From a virus, in IMG/VR virus record IMGVR_UViG_3300013772_000002, positions 1-64,000 of that record: DNA of 64,000 nucleotides; one strand, 5' to 3'. The position numbers and the translations under genes were made by a program. The notes beneath the pieces were generated by a model. The model was not told where the DNA came from, did no database searches, and saw only the letters and a list, made by a program, of their open reading frames with translations. This document shows, piece by piece, positions 54,507-64,000 of this stretch; position 1 is the stretch's first letter, and every line of letters begins with the position of its first letter.

Positions 54507-56567
54507 ATGCCTGTCGCTACCTCCGCCGTTGACCCGCTCGACGATTTGTTTGGCGCGATCAAGGGCAAACTCAGCCAGCAAGTACAGCGCGACGAGCGCG
54601 CCCGGCTTCGCCTCGCAAGCGGCGGGGCGATTGGTGCTGGCGGCTCGGCTCTGCGCATGTACGAAGAAGGGACGATCTGGACGGATGGTATTGCGCCACC
54701 AACCTTCGTCGATTTCGTCACGAACGAGATGGAGGGCTTTCTTTATCCTCTGCAGGCCGAAGCAATCATGGCCGCGATTGGCAACGATCCTGCTTTGCTC
54801 TTTCATCCGCGAGTCGACGAGAACGAGTATTACAACGATTGGCCGAATGGTCCACCACTACGCAATATTATATCTACTATTATCTTGTTATGGGGTAAGG
54901 GAAGCGGAAAAGACCTCATCATTTCATATCTAGTATCATATATAGTGTTTGTAATCATGCACATGGCAGACCCCTATGCATACTTTCATCATGCCCCCGG
55001 TGAACCCTTCGACATCATTAACTGCGCCATTAATGCCCACCAAGCGCAGAACGTCTTCTTCCGTAAGCTCAAGAATTGTTTGTTGCGTGAGTGTTTTCAG
55101 AAGTTCGGCAGTAGGCCCGACATCCTCACTGATCGTGCCATCTTCTACCGCGTTGTTCCGGGCATCTCCGAGCCGGTCGAACTGATTCGTTGCTGGTCAC
55201 GCCACTCGAAATCTGAATCGATTGAGGGGATGAATATCATCGCCTTTATCCTCGACGAGGCATCGGGATTCGAGCTCAAGGGGAAGAAGGAACTGGCGGA
55301 AGACGACGAGGGCGAAGAGTACGCCCTCTCTCCCGCCGATGCGATCTTCGATGTTCTCGAAACATCCGCCGCAACGCGCTTCGAGGATCAGTACCTGGGA
55401 TTCGTGATTTCGTATCCACGCTTTGAAGATGACTTTACGATGCGGATGTATAACCGGACACTTCTGGATCATCCAATGAACTACTTCTCGTTGGACGACA
55501 TCGATGATCCGAATGACTCCGTCGGGCTATCGCGGATCGGCAAGTTGAAGTATCCCCACATCTTCGCGCATAAAGCGGCTACCTGGGAAGTCAACCTCAA
55601 GAAACCACGCAGTGCATTCGATAAGTTCTTTCGTGCCAATCCTGAGAAGTCGGCGATGCGCTTCGCTTGCGAACCGCCCCCCGCCAAGGGCGGCTACTTC
55701 TCGCAGCCACAAAAGATTGACGAGGCATTCAGTGAACGCCTTCGCCCCGCTGTCCAGTGGACCGTCGACCATATTCGCCGCGGCTCTCAGGAGTTGGTCG
55801 GCGTCAAGTTGACAGGGCACCGCTTCTCTCCCGCCAACCTCTATGTTGCCCACTGCGATCCCGGTCTGAGTTCTGACGCTTTCACGCTCGGTATCGCGCA
55901 CCCGAACTACGCGGTACAAGCGGAAATCTTCGACTCCAAAGGAAAGGCGTACACGGTTCCGCAGGTGGTGATCGACTCGCTTATCGTCTGGCGTCCCGAG
56001 CCGCGCGAGCATCGTGTCGTTGATTTCATTAATGCCTCGCAGGTGATTCTCGATCTGGCCGGACTTTGTGACATGCGTCGTTGGTCGGCGGATCGTTGGA
56101 ACAGCGCCCAGTTACAACAACAACTGACTGCCGCTGGCATTCGCTGTGAGTACGCCGCCTTCTCGAATGCACAGCAAATCCAGCAGTACGAGAATTTCAA
56201 GACACTCCTCTATGCCGGACTGATCAAGTTCAGTGGTTTCTGGGATGTCGAGCCCTGGCGGCGCGTACGAGACGAACTTCGCAAGTTGATCCTCATCAAT
56301 GGCACGCGCATCGATCACCAAACGGGCGGATCGAAAGACTGTGCGGATGTCGTTGTTGGTGCTACCTGGCTCGCTTGCCAAAAAGGTCTCTCGCAGCGGG
56401 CATTCGAGGGATACGCTCCCCCCGCTCCGGGTCATGCCACTCTCCACCAGCACAACCAGACAACATCGACCCTTGATACCTTGCGCCGCATGCACCGCGC
56501 TCCAAACGCGAAGGAAACGCTGCGGCTCCCCTACGCCAAGTCCCGCATTTCGGCAGGAGTTAGCTAA
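54507..56567 (+). CDS. terL: Terminase large subunit
   Basis: 686 aa, longer than most because of an N-terminal extension of about 80 residues. Walker A Leu-Leu-Trp-Gly-Lys-Gly-Ser-Gly-Lys-Asp (about 127-136) and Walker B Phe-Ile-Leu-Asp-Glu-Ala-Ser-Gly (about 247-254) mark the ATPase. The C-terminal nuclease region has His-Cys-Asp-Pro-Gly (about 449-453) and a later Asp-Cys-Ala-Asp (about 613-616) as acidic clusters. Motor that packages DNA into the head. Confidence 0.88.
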   Translation: MPVATSAVDPLDDLFGAIKGKLSQQVQRDERARLRLASGGAIGAGGSALRMYEEGTIWTDGIAPPTFVDFVTNEMEGFLYPLQAEAIMAAIGNDPALLFHPRVDENEYYNDWPNGPPLRNIISTIILLWGKGSGKDLIISYLVSYIVFVIMHMADPYAYFHHAPGEPFDIINCAINAHQAQNVFFRKLKNCLLRECFQKFGSRPDILTDRAIFYRVVPGISEPVELIRCWSRHSKSESIEGMNIIAFILDEASGFELKGKKELAEDDEGEEYALSPADAIFDVLETSAATRFEDQYLGFVISYPRFEDDFTMRMYNRTLLDHPMNYFSLDDIDDPNDSVGLSRIGKLKYPHIFAHKAATWEVNLKKPRSAFDKFFRANPEKSAMRFACEPPPAKGGYFSQPQKIDEAFSERLRPAVQWTVDHIRRGSQELVGVKLTGHRFSPANLYVAHCDPGLSSDAFTLGIAHPNYAVQAEIFDSKGKAYTVPQVVIDSLIVWRPEPREHRVVDFINASQVILDLAGLCDMRRWSADRWNSAQLQQQLTAAGIRCEYAAFSNAQQIQQYENFKTLLYAGLIKFSGFWDVEPWRRVRDELRKLILINGTRIDHQTGGSKDCADVVVGATWLACQKGLSQRAFEGYAPPAPGHATLHQHNQTTSTLDTLRRMHRAPNAKETLRLPYAKSRISAGVS

Positions 56568-58531
56568 TGCCCCGCGACCCGCGCATGCCAAACATCCCGG
56601 CGCCACCTGACTGGGACTACCACCAGGGGAAAATCTATCTTCCCCCGACGATTGCCAAGTCAATTAGGGAAGAGAAGAGTGCCGAAGAGAAGGCGATCAA
56701 GGGGAAGCTCTTCTCCAACTGGTCCCGGACAATTACGCGTACCGCCGGCGGCGCCGTTGACCGTTCGCCGAACCGCCCCTCACACGCCCTCCTGAAGTAC
56801 GTGGCACGTAACTGCACGCTGGATTCAGCGATTATCTCGACACTCAAGGCGAACATTTCCGCCTTTACACAAGTCGCCCACGTCGAGGGGAAGCAGATTG
56901 GCTTCCGCGTCGTGCACAAACGGTACAACGATCCCGCCTGGCAGCCGGACGAGGAGACGTTACACGATATCAATGATCGCTGCCGCCAGATGGAACGCTT
57001 GATCCTCAATACGACCAAGCCCGCCTGCCCTTCGTTCGCCACCTTTATGTCGGCGGCGACCGATGATGAGCTGACAATCGACCGCGCGAACATGGTGATC
57101 GTCCCTGACCGCCAGGGACGTCCCCTTAGTTATCACTATCTTCCCGGCGGGACGCTCTTGCCACGCTTCCTCTATCTCAAAGAGTTCATGGCTCGCTGGG
57201 GTAAAGAGGATTCGCTCTTCTATAATGACGACCGTGCCGCCCAACGTCTTTCCGAGGAGCTGAAACTTAACGGCGTGCGCACTCCCGAGGGGCACGAGAT
57301 CGACCTGACGCATGCCGCTTTCGTACAGGTCCTTGATGACAATACCGTCTGTGGCGCTTGGACTGAGAAGCAATTGGCGATTGACATTATCAACCCGATG
57401 GTGGAGATCGACCAGAGTTACTTTGGCACTTCGCCGGTCGAGCAGTCACTCGACGTGAGCTATCTGTGGAACAGTGCCTGGAACTACCAGAAGCAGCTAT
57501 TCCAAACGACCTGGCCCGAAGCGATCCTCCTGTTGCACGGCGACTACTCCCCCGAAGGGTTGCAGGGGTTCAAGGACGATGTCCTTGCCTCGCACGGTAA
57601 CTCTCAACGTCTGCCAGTGATTTCCGGTGGTCCGAAAGGGGAGACCGACGTCTCGCTCGTTACATTGCGCAATACGCCACAGGACATGCTCTTCGACCAG
57701 CTGTTGAAATTCATGCTCGCGCTGAAGTGCGCCTTTTTTCGCATCCATCCCAGTACGATCAACTTCGCTTCCGAGGGCGCCGCTTCCGATGGCGGTCTGC
57801 CCCAAGACCGAAACTACATCATCCAGCAGGCCAACGAAGAGGGCAACCGTTCGCGCCTGCGTCGTCGCTTCGGCTGGCTGACCCATCACCTGATCATCCC
57901 ATGGTACGACGATCTGATCGCCATTCCCGAAGGAATGGACATGGTTCCCTTCGAGCAGGTCATTCAACGTGAGATCGAGCTCTCCGGCGCGGGCATCAAG
58001 ACGAAGAACGAGACGCGCGCGCAGATCGGTCTTCCGCCCATGCCCGATGGTCTACCTGGCTCCAACCTTGGCGACTGGACTGGATCACAGGTCGATGTCG
58101 CGATCGTCGGCGCCATCCAGGCTCAGGAAGCGATGAAGCAGCAGCAACAGGCGCAGATGAACCCACAGAATGTCGCCGCACAACAGCCGGGCGCTAGCGG
58201 TGGCGACTATGGCGCCGACCAAGGGATGCCCCAGGGCGGTGCGACCACCCCACCTCCACAGGGTCAACCACCCCAACCCGGCGCCCCGCCGACGGGCGGA
58301 CCACCCGCGGCGCCGCCGCCTCCTCCGGCACAAAAGAGTCTCAATCCATTGACGGAAACGGAGGGACATCCCCACCATCGGAAGACACATTACAGTCTTC
58401 TCTGGTCGGGTGGCCCGGTCGTGCCGCGCGGCGGTCTCGGTTCTGCCTACATGGAGGATGACGAGGACGACACTGATGATGGTCCGAATGGTTCGGACGA
58501 TGATGGAGGCGAGGATGGCGACGACGTCTAG
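56567..58531 (+). CDS. Portal protein
   Basis: 654 aa; ATG overlaps the terL stop (TAATG). Located directly after terL. It has portal-like features: a helical core with repeated polar segments, a Tyr-Phe-Gly-Thr-Ser-Pro-Val-Glu segment (about 285-292) and a Gln- and Pro-rich tail (about residues 530-590). The last 30 residues are strongly acidic. Forms the head vertex through which DNA passes. Assigned mainly by order and length, with similarity to large phage portals. Confidence 0.75.
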   Translation: MPRDPRMPNIPAPPDWDYHQGKIYLPPTIAKSIREEKSAEEKAIKGKLFSNWSRTITRTAGGAVDRSPNRPSHALLKYVARNCTLDSAIISTLKANISAFTQVAHVEGKQIGFRVVHKRYNDPAWQPDEETLHDINDRCRQMERLILNTTKPACPSFATFMSAATDDELTIDRANMVIVPDRQGRPLSYHYLPGGTLLPRFLYLKEFMARWGKEDSLFYNDDRAAQRLSEELKLNGVRTPEGHEIDLTHAAFVQVLDDNTVCGAWTEKQLAIDIINPMVEIDQSYFGTSPVEQSLDVSYLWNSAWNYQKQLFQTTWPEAILLLHGDYSPEGLQGFKDDVLASHGNSQRLPVISGGPKGETDVSLVTLRNTPQDMLFDQLLKFMLALKCAFFRIHPSTINFASEGAASDGGLPQDRNYIIQQANEEGNRSRLRRRFGWLTHHLIIPWYDDLIAIPEGMDMVPFEQVIQREIELSGAGIKTKNETRAQIGLPPMPDGLPGSNLGDWTGSQVDVAIVGAIQAQEAMKQQQQAQMNPQNVAAQQPGASGGDYGADQGMPQGGATTPPPQGQPPQPGAPPTGGPPAAPPPPPAQKSLNPLTETEGHPHHRKTHYSLLWSGGPVVPRGGLGSAYMEDDEDDTDDGPNGSDDDGGEDGDDV

Positions 58532-58790
58532 CCCTAAGACCACCGTCGGCGACATCGTTATGTTTCATCGCGCGCATGGTGTCCACCGTGGTGTCGTACT
58601 CGCTTCTGGCAAGGATGGCGCGCGCGTTCTCGATGCTTTCACGGGCGATAAGTTGGAAGTACGTCACGAAGGTATCTATCGTCACATTACTATTGATGCC
58701 ACCGACCTCCGCGCCGCTGTTGCCGGATTGCACGGCATGGGCCTGCGCGTTCATTTGACCGACGCGCAACGCATCGCGCTGGAGGAGTAA
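58515..58790 (+). CDS. Hypothetical small protein (91 aa)
   Basis: ATG lies inside the portal gene end (17-base overlap), after GGAGGCGAGG. A small beta barrel-like protein (Val-Gly-Asp-Ile-Val-Met-Phe-His...Gly-Val-Val-Leu-Ala), with a C-terminal helix. Possibly a head or DNA-binding accessory protein. Confidence 0.6.
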   Translation: MATTSSPKTTVGDIVMFHRAHGVHRGVVLASGKDGARVLDAFTGDKLEVRHEGIYRHITIDATDLRAAVAGLHGMGLRVHLTDAQRIALEE

Positions 58791-58794
58791 TCCC

Positions 58795-59277
58795 ATGCCT
58801 ACGCATCGTGTTGCCTGGATTGGCGCCTATGAACCGCTCAAGCCATGGCGTTTCGATACCGGATATCCCTCGATCTCTCTCTTTATGGGGGACGACGTCG
58901 ATATCTATTTTCGGGCAACGATGCGTGCCGCCACGACGATCTATACTCCCGATGGGGGCTTTGAGAGTACCGTTGTCGATCTCACTTATGCCAAAATCAT
59001 CTTTACCCTGACCCCCGCCGACCCCGACCTGACAGACCCCCAGACGATCACGAAGACGAGCGCTACCGGCGGCGGCATTGTGATCGTTGACGGTCCAACC
59101 GGGCAGTTGACGATTTCGCTTGCCGCCGCGGATACCGCCGACCTGCCAACGACCGTTTACACCGCTGAGTGTCGTGCGTTGTTTACGGACACGGGCAAGA
59201 TCGGCATGATCGGCAAGAGTCCCGCCTTCTTCATCCCCACGAGCATTGGCGCGGACGCCTTCAACGCGATTCCATAA
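58795..59277 (+). CDS. Beta-sandwich virion protein
   Basis: 160 aa; ATG follows GGAGGAGTAATCCC. Strand-rich, with Asp-Asp-Val-Asp-Ile-Tyr-Phe, Ala-Lys-Ile-Ile-Phe-Thr-Leu and Thr-Val-Tyr-Thr-Ala-Glu-Cys patterns like the Ig-type domains of phage head or tail accessory proteins. No precise role. Confidence 0.6.
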   Translation: MPTHRVAWIGAYEPLKPWRFDTGYPSISLFMGDDVDIYFRATMRAATTIYTPDGGFESTVVDLTYAKIIFTLTPADPDLTDPQTITKTSATGGGIVIVDGPTGQLTISLAAADTADLPTTVYTAECRALFTDTGKIGMIGKSPAFFIPTSIGADAFNAIP

Positions 59278-59287
59278 TAGGAGCCAT

Positions 59288-60016
59288 ATGGCGACGCCCA
59301 CGCTGCCGGAACAGCACAAGTTCAGCTCGAAAATCTTCATCCCGGGTCACGGATGGAAATATAACTACGCGCCCGGCTTATCGTCGACACGCGTGCCGAC
59401 CTTCGCTGCTGCTGCCGCGCGTGCGCGATCTGCCGCCACTCCCCCGGGAGGCACGGCGCCACCAACCCTTCCTTCGACCCCATCTCCTCAAACTCCACCC
59501 CCGCCGCCCGGTGACGATGGCATGATTCGCGTCGGTGACCGGGTTGTTCCACGTGCTGAAGGTAAACGCGCCCGCCGCTCTTTTCGCCCCGATGGCGGAC
59601 CCGACCCGGACGACGAAGCCACGGCACAATTCGTTGCTCAGGCGCGTGGTTATATCCGCAAGGCGCTTTTTCTCTATGCCCATGAACGATGTGCACTTGG
59701 GCATTTGCCCAATGTTTGGAGTGCGTTAGAGCCCCACCTAGACGCCGCGCTCGAGGCGGGAGTCGATATGGTTGTCGCCGATAAAGATCGTCTCTCCGCG
59801 CTCTTCAAGGCCGCGAAGGGAAACGCGCATATCGCCGGGCATCTCGCCGCCGCCGACCGCTGGATACCTGCCGCGCATGCCATCTGCGCCGCCGCCAATG
59901 TGCCGCAATTTGGCGGTGAACTTGCTCGGATCGCTCGACCACGCTCAGGTTGGCCAGCGTTCGATGCCGCCATGAGGGAACTTTCTGAGATGCGTCGTGG
60001 TACCCCAAATGACTGA
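59288..60016 (+). CDS. Hypothetical structural-region protein (242 aa)
   Basis: ATG follows GGAGCCAT. A Pro- and Ala-rich linker (residues 40-80) separates a short N-terminal part from a helical C-terminal domain (about 115-240, with two Cys). Probably virion-associated by position. No family recognised. Confidence 0.55.
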   Translation: MATPTLPEQHKFSSKIFIPGHGWKYNYAPGLSSTRVPTFAAAAARARSAATPPGGTAPPTLPSTPSPQTPPPPPGDDGMIRVGDRVVPRAEGKRARRSFRPDGGPDPDDEATAQFVAQARGYIRKALFLYAHERCALGHLPNVWSALEPHLDAALEAGVDMVVADKDRLSALFKAAKGNAHIAGHLAAADRWIPAAHAICAAANVPQFGGELARIARPRSGWPAFDAAMRELSEMRRGTPND

Positions 60017-61364
60017 TGCACTTGGTCCTGTCCCCACACTTCATCTTGACCACCACGGCTTACCCGTGGCGTTTGGAGACGTGCCAGCGGGGGCATATAG
60101 GATCATCACCCTTCTCGAGGGTCCCCTGACGGGAAAGGACATCCTCATCCGTAAACGCCCCGATAACGCCGTCGATCTCTTTCTCGTCCCCGAGAACAAG
60201 ATTGGCAAATCCCTGCGCCTCGATGGTATCGGTCACGAACCTGATCGGGAACCGCTAGAGAAGACCTTTATCGAGCATCTCGGTTCTCACCTTGCCGCCC
60301 AATCCGCCGCAAAGACCGTCGCTCCGACGCCGCCGCCACAGGCATCGTCAACATGGACGAGTACGAACAAGCCGACACATATAGCGCACGTCTCATTGCC
60401 ATCAGGACAGACAAAATACATCGGTATGCACGGCACTCCCATGCCTGATCTCGAGTCGTATAAGATTGGCAATCCCGCCGATCGTGCCGATGGTTCGATC
60501 GGTATCCGTAATGGGCAGAAGTTGGCGATGACGCCCGTTGAGCGCGCGACCAATCGTGCCTACGGCGTGACGAATCCGACTGCGGACCTCCCCTCCGCCC
60601 GGATCGGCACGAATGCGCAGGAGGCGGTCAGGCGGCGCGTCTCGCATCCTGACTTCCGGATGATCGACGAAACAGGTAAATCGAAGTCGGATCGTTGGGA
60701 CGACATGGAACGCAAGGTATTGGCGGGCGGTCTGGTACCGAGCGACCATCCCTATCTCTCACCGCGCGCCTACATGGGCATTGGCCCTGACGGTCATGTC
60801 ATTCATGTCGCCACCGCCGCGACGGAAAAGATGCGTCCCGAACTGCCGCAGTCTAGGGGCGAGAGCTATGCGTATGGCGAACATAGTCACAAGAGTACGG
60901 GCGACTACCCCGATCGCGGCCATGCCGACGATTTCCTCCATCATGCGATCTACAACCCCGCCTGGGTGACGATGCAGCGACGACATGGCAAGGACATCAT
61001 GTACCGTCACGTCTACCCGCGCGCGGACGGCAAGAACAGCCAGTTGGAACATGACGCGCCGGGCGGCCTCACGTACGTAATGGAGCGCATCCGTCACCCT
61101 AATGACCCAAACGGTAATCACTGGAACCTGCAGACCGTGATTACGAACCAGGGTTATAGTCGTCACCACCCAACCCACGATCAATACGTCGCGGAGTCAC
61201 ATCGTCTCGCTGACGATAATCGTGGCGCGCGCTATATCCGCAGTAGCGAGAATCCGAATGACCCGGGCGTCCAGGCTGCCGTTGCCGCCAGCGCCAAGCG
61301 GTATGAGTACCTCTCAAACAAGAACTCTCCCAAGATTGCCGATCCAGACACGGGAGGGCGCTAA
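60009..61364 (+). CDS. Hypothetical structural-region protein (451 aa)
   Basis: ATG 60009 overlaps the previous stop. The first 75 residues look like a small beta domain, then a Pro/Ala-rich linker (about 100-125), then a long polar region rich in His, Arg, Tyr and Asn. Resembles the next gene in composition, and both may be virion or injected proteins. No catalytic motif recognised. Confidence 0.6.
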   Translation: MTDALGPVPTLHLDHHGLPVAFGDVPAGAYRIITLLEGPLTGKDILIRKRPDNAVDLFLVPENKIGKSLRLDGIGHEPDREPLEKTFIEHLGSHLAAQSAAKTVAPTPPPQASSTWTSTNKPTHIAHVSLPSGQTKYIGMHGTPMPDLESYKIGNPADRADGSIGIRNGQKLAMTPVERATNRAYGVTNPTADLPSARIGTNAQEAVRRRVSHPDFRMIDETGKSKSDRWDDMERKVLAGGLVPSDHPYLSPRAYMGIGPDGHVIHVATAATEKMRPELPQSRGESYAYGEHSHKSTGDYPDRGHADDFLHHAIYNPAWVTMQRRHGKDIMYRHVYPRADGKNSQLEHDAPGGLTYVMERIRHPNDPNGNHWNLQTVITNQGYSRHHPTHDQYVAESHRLADDNRGARYIRSSENPNDPGVQAAVAASAKRYEYLSNKNSPKIADPDTGGR

Positions 61365-64000
61365 TGCCCGTCACGCCGTCAACAATCCCACCGAACAATG
61401 TTCCCGTCCGCCTTGCCGCTAACGCGGCGCAGGGAACGGCGCCGACGATGGGGCAAATACACGGTATTAGTAATGACCTGAAATTGGTGCCATCTCCGAA
61501 CGCGGGAAAGACTGACCTCACTCCGGGCGTGCCTGGTGGCATGGTGCCGAAACTCGCCCTCAATCTTCCCCAACGTCCACGCATCACGGCTGATCCGGTC
61601 GAAGATCAGCCATCAGCCAATGCATTTCCGGTTGCCGGTGGTGGATCGCCTCCGCCTCCCGCCGGTTCCGCCGTGCATCGTGCGGTTCCCCGGCTCTTCG
61701 GCGGACTCAATAACGCCAATGACCTGCGTCTCGATTACGCCGCCGCCGTTCGTCATCCCGACGGCGACTGGTTCGCGGACGGCGGCTACGCCCCGCCCCG
61801 CGTCACCGACGACCCGCTCGCGAATCGCGCGTACGGCGCTCAGCGCGCCGCCGCCCACACAAGCGTTGCCCAGGGTGCGCCCGCCGCTTGGGTTGGTCCA
61901 GACGGCGCGGTCGGTCATGGCATCTCGCTCCACGATCGCGAAGGTAACTTGATTGGTCATACAATGCGCCACTATCATGACGACGGCGCCGGTGGTATCG
62001 CGACACGCATGCACCCGATGACCCTCGCTCCAGGGATTAATCCGGCGGTCGCGCACCAGCACGCCCATGCCGAGGATCAATGGCTCAGGGGGCATGGCGT
62101 GACACGCAAGGAGCGGTCGGTCGGCGCCGGGCAAGAAGCACACGACGCGGCGCGCGAGGGCTACGACTTTGCCTCGCCTGCCCAGGGCTACAATGCGACA
62201 CAGCGCTATCACCGCTATCTGATGGAGCGCGGCCATACGCGGGCGATGAACGAGTGGCAAGATCGGTTGGCCGCCGAGGGGCGAGACGCGATGACGCCCA
62301 ACGAAATCGTCACGCACGCTCCCTTCCAGACACAGGTAACACAGCGCGGTGAAAACGGTCATGCCGAGGACTTTCCGACGGTCGGTGCGGGCACTGCCTA
62401 CATGCTCGAACATCAGCAGCCCTATGAGGCGGTGCAAGATTTTGATTCGCCCGGCGATCGGATCGGCGTTGCCCAACGCGCCGTGGAAATGAGCAAGTCC
62501 CTTGCTCCTCCGCCGATGCCGAAGATCGATGTCCATGCGGAGCCGCCGCGTGGCGCTTACCGCATTCCGCCCGTACCGAAACCGGCGCCCGCCCAGCCGA
62601 AAGCGGCGGAACCGTGGCATGGCACCGCTGAACGGGCGGCCGCGACCTGGCGCTCACCGACGCCTGAACCAGAAGGATGGGGCAAACCGAAGCCGCCGCC
62701 CGAGTCGGTCACTGGTCCTGCCGTCCATGGCGCGACTCCCTACGCCAACGTGACGCCAACGCATATTCCCCACGAACCGGATGCCCCGCCGGTCCACCAG
62801 ATGACCCAGGCGGAATTCCTCAAGACTGGCCACCTCCTCTACCCGAGCAGCGAAGATAATGGCTACGGGAACACCGCCCGTATGCGTCTGACGCCGGAGA
62901 TTGGCGGCAACCTCAATCGCTACGCCGAAGAGGTCGGCGGCGCATCAGTACGCGGCAGGCATCGCAAGGCGGGCAACAGCGACCCGACCGGCGGCGGTCG
63001 TCCTCCGGAGCACGCGGCGATCCAGACGGAGCGGCGCGCTGACCTTCGGGCGGCGATGGAGAAGCATGGCGTCCTCTGGCATCACGACGAGCAAGGCAAT
63101 CCACAACGAATCGACAACCTCGACGCCCTGCCCGAGCATATCCACGACAATGGCAACATCTTTGCCTTCCCGCCTGATGCGCCCAAGCAGGACGCGAAGA
63201 CGGTCTGGGGCAGTGGCTTCCGCGCCGACCAGGGTCACTCCCCTTACAGCGACGAACCCGATACCAGCGAGGACATGACCGATAGTTATACCGCCGGTCA
63301 TCACGGTAAAGTCGTCGACCATAACTTCCTCTTCGACGCCGACGATGACTTCGAGGAGAACGAGCACGAAGGGACACCCAAGAAGCCCGCGCCAGACCCC
63401 AAGGTCGTCCTGGCACGTCGGGACATGATCGGCAACAATGGCAAGAAAGTCCATGCGAACCTCGTACGCGCGGCCCTCATGCACGGCGACGAGCATGTCC
63501 CCGACTCCGTGCTCGCCGACTATCCGGGGTTGCGCGAGAAAGTCGACGCGGAGCGGCTTGAGAAGTTCCGTCCGCAGATGGAATACAACGCCACCCTCCG
63601 CCCCCACCTCGACGATTTTGCCGTCAAGGCGCGCAAATTTATCCAGAACAGCGTCGACAAGAAGATGGAAGGGCATCTCGCGGCCGTCAAGCGGGACAAG
63701 CCGAATCACATCCCCGAGTACGGTGATTTCGATACCCATCCCTCTGCCAGTGACCGTCGGCTGGCGGCGTTGGACTATGAGACCGTCGCCCCCTTCGACG
63801 TTCCGGATGCCCATGCGGCGATGGAGTCTTGGCCCAAGGGCGCGCGGGAGCTCCCGAAAGTCGGTCAACTCGCCAAGCACTACGACGCCCATGCCGCGCT
63901 GACGCGCCACCATAGTGGCGCGGACCTCTATCACTACACCGTCTCCCCCGGTCATTTCTCTGACTTCCAGCCGGAGCGCAAGACCGAATACGAACCGGAG
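61364..64000 (+). CDS. Giant ORF, possible polyvalent/injected protein, runs off window
   Basis: Open for all 879 codons from the ATG (overlapping the upstream TAA) to the right edge. Pro/Ala-rich low-complexity stretches (about residues 95-110 and 385-470) separate polar, His-rich domains. The segment Glu-His-Val-Pro-Asp-Ser-Val-Leu-Ala-Asp-Tyr-Pro-Gly-Leu (about 710-723) resembles a short linker element I recall from phage and plasmid polyvalent proteins. The last visible residues (Leu-Tyr-His-Tyr-Thr...His-Phe-Ser-Asp-Phe) resemble the start of an ADP-ribosyltransferase-like fold; weak. Located in the head-gene region, so it may be packaged and delivered with the DNA. Confidence 0.75.
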   Translation, partial: MPVTPSTIPPNNVPVRLAANAAQGTAPTMGQIHGISNDLKLVPSPNAGKTDLTPGVPGGMVPKLALNLPQRPRITADPVEDQPSANAFPVAGGGSPPPPAGSAVHRAVPRLFGGLNNANDLRLDYAAAVRHPDGDWFADGGYAPPRVTDDPLANRAYGAQRAAAHTSVAQGAPAAWVGPDGAVGHGISLHDREGNLIGHTMRHYHDDGAGGIATRMHPMTLAPGINPAVAHQHAHAEDQWLRGHGVTRKERSVGAGQEAHDAAREGYDFASPAQGYNATQRYHRYLMERGHTRAMNEWQDRLAAEGRDAMTPNEIVTHAPFQTQVTQRGENGHAEDFPTVGAGTAYMLEHQQPYEAVQDFDSPGDRIGVAQRAVEMSKSLAPPPMPKIDVHAEPPRGAYRIPPVPKPAPAQPKAAEPWHGTAERAAATWRSPTPEPEGWGKPKPPPESVTGPAVHGATPYANVTPTHIPHEPDAPPVHQMTQAEFLKTGHLLYPSSEDNGYGNTARMRLTPEIGGNLNRYAEEVGGASVRGRHRKAGNSDPTGGGRPPEHAAIQTERRADLRAAMEKHGVLWHHDEQGNPQRIDNLDALPEHIHDNGNIFAFPPDAPKQDAKTVWGSGFRADQGHSPYSDEPDTSEDMTDSYTAGHHGKVVDHNFLFDADDDFEENEHEGTPKKPAPDPKVVLARRDMIGNNGKKVHANLVRAALMHGDEHVPDSVLADYPGLREKVDAERLEKFRPQMEYNATLRPHLDDFAVKARKFIQNSVDKKMEGHLAAVKRDKPNHIPEYGDFDTHPSASDRRLAALDYETVAPFDVPDAHAAMESWPKGARELPKVGQLAKHYDAHAALTRHHSGADLYHYTVSPGHFSDFQPERKTEYEPE

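Noticed and set aside
61613-62620. Leftward 335-codon ORF opposite the giant ORF
   Set aside because: It is a composition shadow of 61364-64000 in GC-rich codons, with no promoter, ribosome-binding site or recognisable protein pattern.

Overview
This 64 kb window is phage DNA. From about 53 kb it carries small terminase, RusA resolvase, large terminase and portal genes in the usual order. Elsewhere there are phage-style replication, nucleotide-metabolism and methylation genes among dozens of tiny, tightly packed or overlapping ORFs. There is no rRNA, convincing tRNA, CRISPR array or insertion sequence. The host cannot be named from sequence alone. The DNA is moderately GC-rich, Shine-Dalgarno sequences are strong (AGGAG or GGAAAGGA), and nearly every transcription unit starts with a sigma70-type TTGACA-17-TATGAT promoter.

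Layout. 1-3.7 kb: leftward small genes, most with a private promoter. 3.7-7 kb: the same arrangement rightward, starting from a divergent promoter pair at 3.67-3.74 kb. 6.9-7.6 kb: a gene-poor stretch with GGGTGGT repeats. 7.6-12.7 kb: an HNH endonuclease, a candidate structured RNA (8665-8837) and a cluster of five DNA methyltransferases, including three tandem cytosine-C5 paralogues; the middle one is split by an amber codon, and all three carry a long +1-frame ORF. 12.6-20.3 kb: small unknown genes plus a secreted SGNH hydrolase. 20.4-31.3 kb: an RNA ligase, then a phage-borne PrkA / YhbH (DUF444) / SpoVR set interleaved with a DNA methyltransferase and six micro-membrane proteins, followed by a BCS1-like AAA ATPase, an MT-A70 methyltransferase and a SLOG-fold protein. 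31.4-44.5 kb: small unknown genes, SSB, DNA polymerase III alpha, two degenerate HNH-type proteins and a macro-domain protein, ending at a strong palindromic terminator. 44.5-52.9 kb (leftward): a nucleotide-metabolism operon with HAD and HD hydrolases, class II ribonucleotide reductase, an FtsH-like AAA protease, dNMP kinase and a possible MazG-like protein. 53-64 kb (rightward): packaging and head genes, ending in an ORF of at least 879 codons that leaves the window.

The methyltransferases probably protect or mark phage DNA. NrdJ, dNMP kinase, HD, HAD and possibly MazG-like proteins would supply or clean the nucleotide pool for a phage-encoded PolIII and SSB. The RNA ligase and macro-domain protein look like repair or counter-defence functions. 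The most unusual part is the PrkA-YhbH-SpoVR set with its micro-membrane proteins and BCS1-like AAA protein. In cellular genomes these three genes form a conserved unit tied to starvation, sporulation or envelope state, so here it may be a phage-carried host-state control module.
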